Below, piece by piece: positions 61,837 through 64,000 of a stretch of DNA of 64,000 nucleotides (positions within the stretch are counted from its first letter, which is position 1; every line of letters starts with the position of its first letter). The stretch covers positions 3,201,501 through 3,265,500 of the forward strand of contig NZ_CP012945.1 of NCBI RefSeq assembly GCF_001402915.1, written 5' to 3'. The position numbers and the translations under genes were made by a program. Below the pieces are notes generated by a model that saw only the letters and a program-made list of their open reading frames with translations, did not search any database and had not been told where the DNA came from. The DNA is from Devosia sp. A16 (lineage in GTDB: Bacteria; Pseudomonadota; Alphaproteobacteria; Rhizobiales; Devosiaceae).

Positions 61837-63315
61837 ATGCCACGCCTCTCCATGTCCGAAATCCACCCAGCCGCCGTCTCGGCGCGTGGCCTACAGCTGA
61901 TGGACTACGATCGGGCGACGATCTCACCCGGCATCGTCCATCTCGGCATCGGCGCTTTTCACCGCGCCCATATGGCGGCCTATGTCGACAGCCTGCTGGC
62001 AAAGGCGCCGGACTGGGGCATTATCGGCGCCTCGCTCCGCCGCCCCGATACCCGCGACGCGCTGGCGCCGCAGGATTTCCTCTACACCCTCGCCATTCGG
62101 GATGCGTCGGGCACCACGCCGCGCATCATCGGCTCGATTGTCGATGTGCTCGACGCCAATACCCAGCGGGCCCAACTGATCGAGACCATGGCCGATCCGG
62201 CGATCCGCATCGTGTCGTTGACTGTCACCGAGAAGGGGTACTGCCACGATCCCTCGACCGGCGAGCTCGACGAGGAACACCCCGATATCGTCCACGATCT
62301 CGCGCACCCCGACACACCGATCAGCGCGCCCGGCATCATCGTTGCGGCTCTCGAACTGCGGCAGCAGCGCGGCCTTGGCCCGTTCACCGTGATGAGCTGC
62401 GATAATCTGCCCTCGAACGGCAAGACCGCCGGCCGCATCGTGCGCCGGCTCGCCGAGTTGCGCGGCCTTGGCGAGGCCTTCACCCGCTACGTCGAGACTG
62501 TGCGTTTCCCCTCGACCATGATCGATCGGATCGTGCCGGCCACCACCGACGCCGACCGCGCCATCGTCGCCGAGCTCACGGGCTTCGACGATGCCTGGCC
62601 GATCATGACCGAACCCTTCACCCAATGGGTGATCGAGGACGATTTCCCTGCGGGACGACCGCCGTTCGAAACCGTCGGCGCAGAGCTCGTGGAGGACGTC
62701 GAGCCGTTCGAACTGATGAAGCTCCGCATGCTCAACGGCAGCCACTCGACCATGGCCTATCTCGGCTATCTCGCGGGCTATCAATACGTCAACGAAGCCA
62801 TCGCCGATCCCGGCATTCTGAAGCTGGTGCATGGGCTGATGACCGAGGAGGCGATGCCGACCCTGCCGATGTCGCGCTCGACCCTCGAAGCCTATCGCGA
62901 CCAGTTGCTGGCCCGCTTCGCCAACCCGGCGCTCAAGCACCGCACCTGGCAGATTGCCATGGACGGCACGCAGAAGCTGCCGCAGCGCCTGCTCGGCACC
63001 ATCCGCGACCGGCTCAAGGCGGCGCAACCGTTCCCGCGCCTCGCTCTCGGCGTCGCCGCCTGGATGCGCTACGTCACCGGCATCGACGAAGCCGGGCAGC
63101 CCATCGAGGTGAAGGACCCGCTGGCAACGCGGTTACGCGAGATCGCCGACCGGGCAGGTCGGGACCCGGCGAAGCTGGCGGACGGCTTGCTTGCGGTGAC
63201 CGAAGTCTTCGGCACTGACCTCGCGCAGGTCGCGGTGTTCCGCGATACCGTCACCAACCACCTGAAATCGCTGCTGGATAACGGCGTCAAGGAAACGGTG
63301 CGGCGGCTGGGCTGA
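61837..63315 (+). CDS. uxuB: D-mannonate oxidoreductase / fructuronate reductase (mannitol dehydrogenase family)
   Basis: This 492-residue long-chain dehydrogenase has IVHLGIGAFHRAHMAAYVD (cofactor region), VSLTVTEKGYCHD, VMSCDNLPSNGK, RIVPATTDAD and the catalytic block KLRMLNGSHSTMAYLG. In hexuronate breakdown UxuB reduces fructuronate to mannonate; mannitol or arabinitol dehydrogenases are close relatives. The divergent kdgK supports the hexuronate role. Confidence 0.87.
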   Translation: MPRLSMSEIHPAAVSARGLQLMDYDRATISPGIVHLGIGAFHRAHMAAYVDSLLAKAPDWGIIGASLRRPDTRDALAPQDFLYTLAIRDASGTTPRIIGSIVDVLDANTQRAQLIETMADPAIRIVSLTVTEKGYCHDPSTGELDEEHPDIVHDLAHPDTPISAPGIIVAALELRQQRGLGPFTVMSCDNLPSNGKTAGRIVRRLAELRGLGEAFTRYVETVRFPSTMIDRIVPATTDADRAIVAELTGFDDAWPIMTEPFTQWVIEDDFPAGRPPFETVGAELVEDVEPFELMKLRMLNGSHSTMAYLGYLAGYQYVNEAIADPGILKLVHGLMTEEAMPTLPMSRSTLEAYRDQLLARFANPALKHRTWQIAMDGTQKLPQRLLGTIRDRLKAAQPFPRLALGVAAWMRYVTGIDEAGQPIEVKDPLATRLREIADRAGRDPAKLADGLLAVTEVFGTDLAQVAVFRDTVTNHLKSLLDNGVKETVRRLG

Positions 63316-63430
63316 CCTGCCACGCATCGCACCAGGTGGTGCCTGCCCTCGGCGCCATCACTCCATTGCAGCCGTTGACGCGCGGCGGGTTTTGAGGCCC
63401 TCTGCACAAGTGCTTTGGGGGGACACGGGC

Positions 63431-63769
63431 ATGCACAAGCTATTGATCGGTATCGCTATCGCCGTGCTCTGGTGCGGAACGGCCAATGCGGCAGGCGTGT
63501 CGAGGGGGCCCTGCGAGACCCCTGAGATCATCGACTACATAAAGACCAGCCTCAAGAACATGAAGTCCGAGAACGGCGAGTCCTTCGCCAGGTACCTCGG
63601 TGACAACTCCAGGCTTGCCGCCAGCACCATGTCGGCGGACGCCAGGGGCTTCGTCTGCAAGGTCAACGTCAGCGTGGTATTCGGTGGCAACACCCAGAAG
63701 ATCAGGGGGCGGTTCGTTTACCGTGAGTTCTCCGGCAAGCGTGCCAGCGTGACCTTCATCCCGTTTTAG
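63431..63769 (+). CDS. Small exported protein of unknown function
   Basis: This 112-residue protein has a signal peptide (MHKLLIGIAIAVLWCGTANA, cleaved after ANA). The mature domain is basic, with two Cys (CETPEIIDYIKTSLKNM..., GFVCKVNVSVVFGGNTQKIRGRFVYREF) that could form a disulfide in the periplasm. Codon use looks coding, but I recognise no family. ATG 63431 puts the signal peptide at the start. Confidence 0.75.
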   Translation: MHKLLIGIAIAVLWCGTANAAGVSRGPCETPEIIDYIKTSLKNMKSENGESFARYLGDNSRLAASTMSADARGFVCKVNVSVVFGGNTQKIRGRFVYREFSGKRASVTFIPF

Positions 63770-63840
63770 AGCGTTTCACGGCCAGGTTGATCGGCTGGGG
63801 AGATTGAGGGACCTCAGCACCACCTTATGGGGTCTATCAC

Positions 63841-63930
63841 CGGGTCATCCCCGCGAAAGCGGGGACCTCCGTTTGCGATGGCGCGTGGGGGCAAGAAAAC
63901 AGAGGTTCCCGCTTTCGCGGGAATGACCCG
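63841..63930. repeat. Inverted repeat, GTCATCCC-GCGAAAGC-GGGGA family, copy 3 (variant)
   Basis: The arms CGGGTCATCCCCGCGAAAGC and its near reverse complement face each other across about 38 bases. The stem sequence differs from the copies at 32090 and 42592 by compensating changes (CCCAGC...GCTGGG versus CCCCGC...GCGGGG), which supports selection for the fold. Confidence 0.75.
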
Positions 63931-64000
63931 GCGGTTAGGCACGGGCGGGCCAGCCCCTAGGGTCAGTGCCTTCGCAGCTACGACGGACGATGAATCAGTC

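Overview
The window is high-GC DNA from an alphaproteobacterium. The likely group is Hyphomicrobiales, perhaps a Devosia-like genome. That placement is inferred from a TGA-N9-TCA iron-responsive (RirA-type) operator in front of hemP, a short OpgH, many MalK-type sugar ABC genes, and very frequent G/C-rich palindromic intergenic repeats. No rRNA, tRNA, CRISPR array or phage module was recognised.

Layout. 1-0.5 kb: a truncated secreted protein and hemP. 0.5-1.7 kb: an IS110-family element. 1.9-6.0 kb: a MoxR / DUF58 / von Willebrand A module and a membrane-anchored S1C protease. 6.1-10.9 kb: opgG-opgH-opgC for osmoregulated periplasmic glucans, with the N-terminal part of opgH cut off by in-frame stops. 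11-12.8 kb: a GT-C type membrane mannosyltransferase-like protein and a partner. 12.9-17.5 kb: an ArsR-controlled cluster of SRPBCC proteins, hydrolases and a YdeI-like protein behind a strong promoter and a 31-bp palindrome. 17.7-23.3 kb: recQ, a second IS110-family element and hrpB. 23.3-31.5 kb: PAS, GGDEF/EAL, M29 aminopeptidase, PPK2 and adenylate-cyclase/TPR genes. 31.6-35 kb: a cupin protein and split homologues of the two halves of plant Tm-1, with a divergent TetR regulator.

35.4-46.1 kb is a co-directional sugar or polyol uptake and catabolism locus. It holds a binding protein, two permeases, a small membrane protein, two ATPases, two TIM-barrel isomerases, a Gfo/Idh/MocA dehydrogenase and a lactonase. 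46-64 kb holds accessory metabolism: an Fsr-like exporter, a nucleotide-sugar epimerase, a YtrA-type GntR regulator with an ABC-2 exporter, VOC dioxygenase, threonine aldolase, zinc alcohol dehydrogenase, LysE, a TetA-like exporter, LysR, and a divergent kdgK/uxuB pair for hexuronate catabolism.

The most interesting signal is in the two IS110-family elements. In the long non-coding end upstream of each transposase a bridge RNA can be read by eye. It has a target-binding loop whose guide bases match that element's own, different insertion site, and a donor-binding loop whose guides match the element's own ends. Both elements use a CT core and both sit inside palindromic intergenic repeats. The guide overlap also indicates that the first transposase starts later than its longest reading frame.
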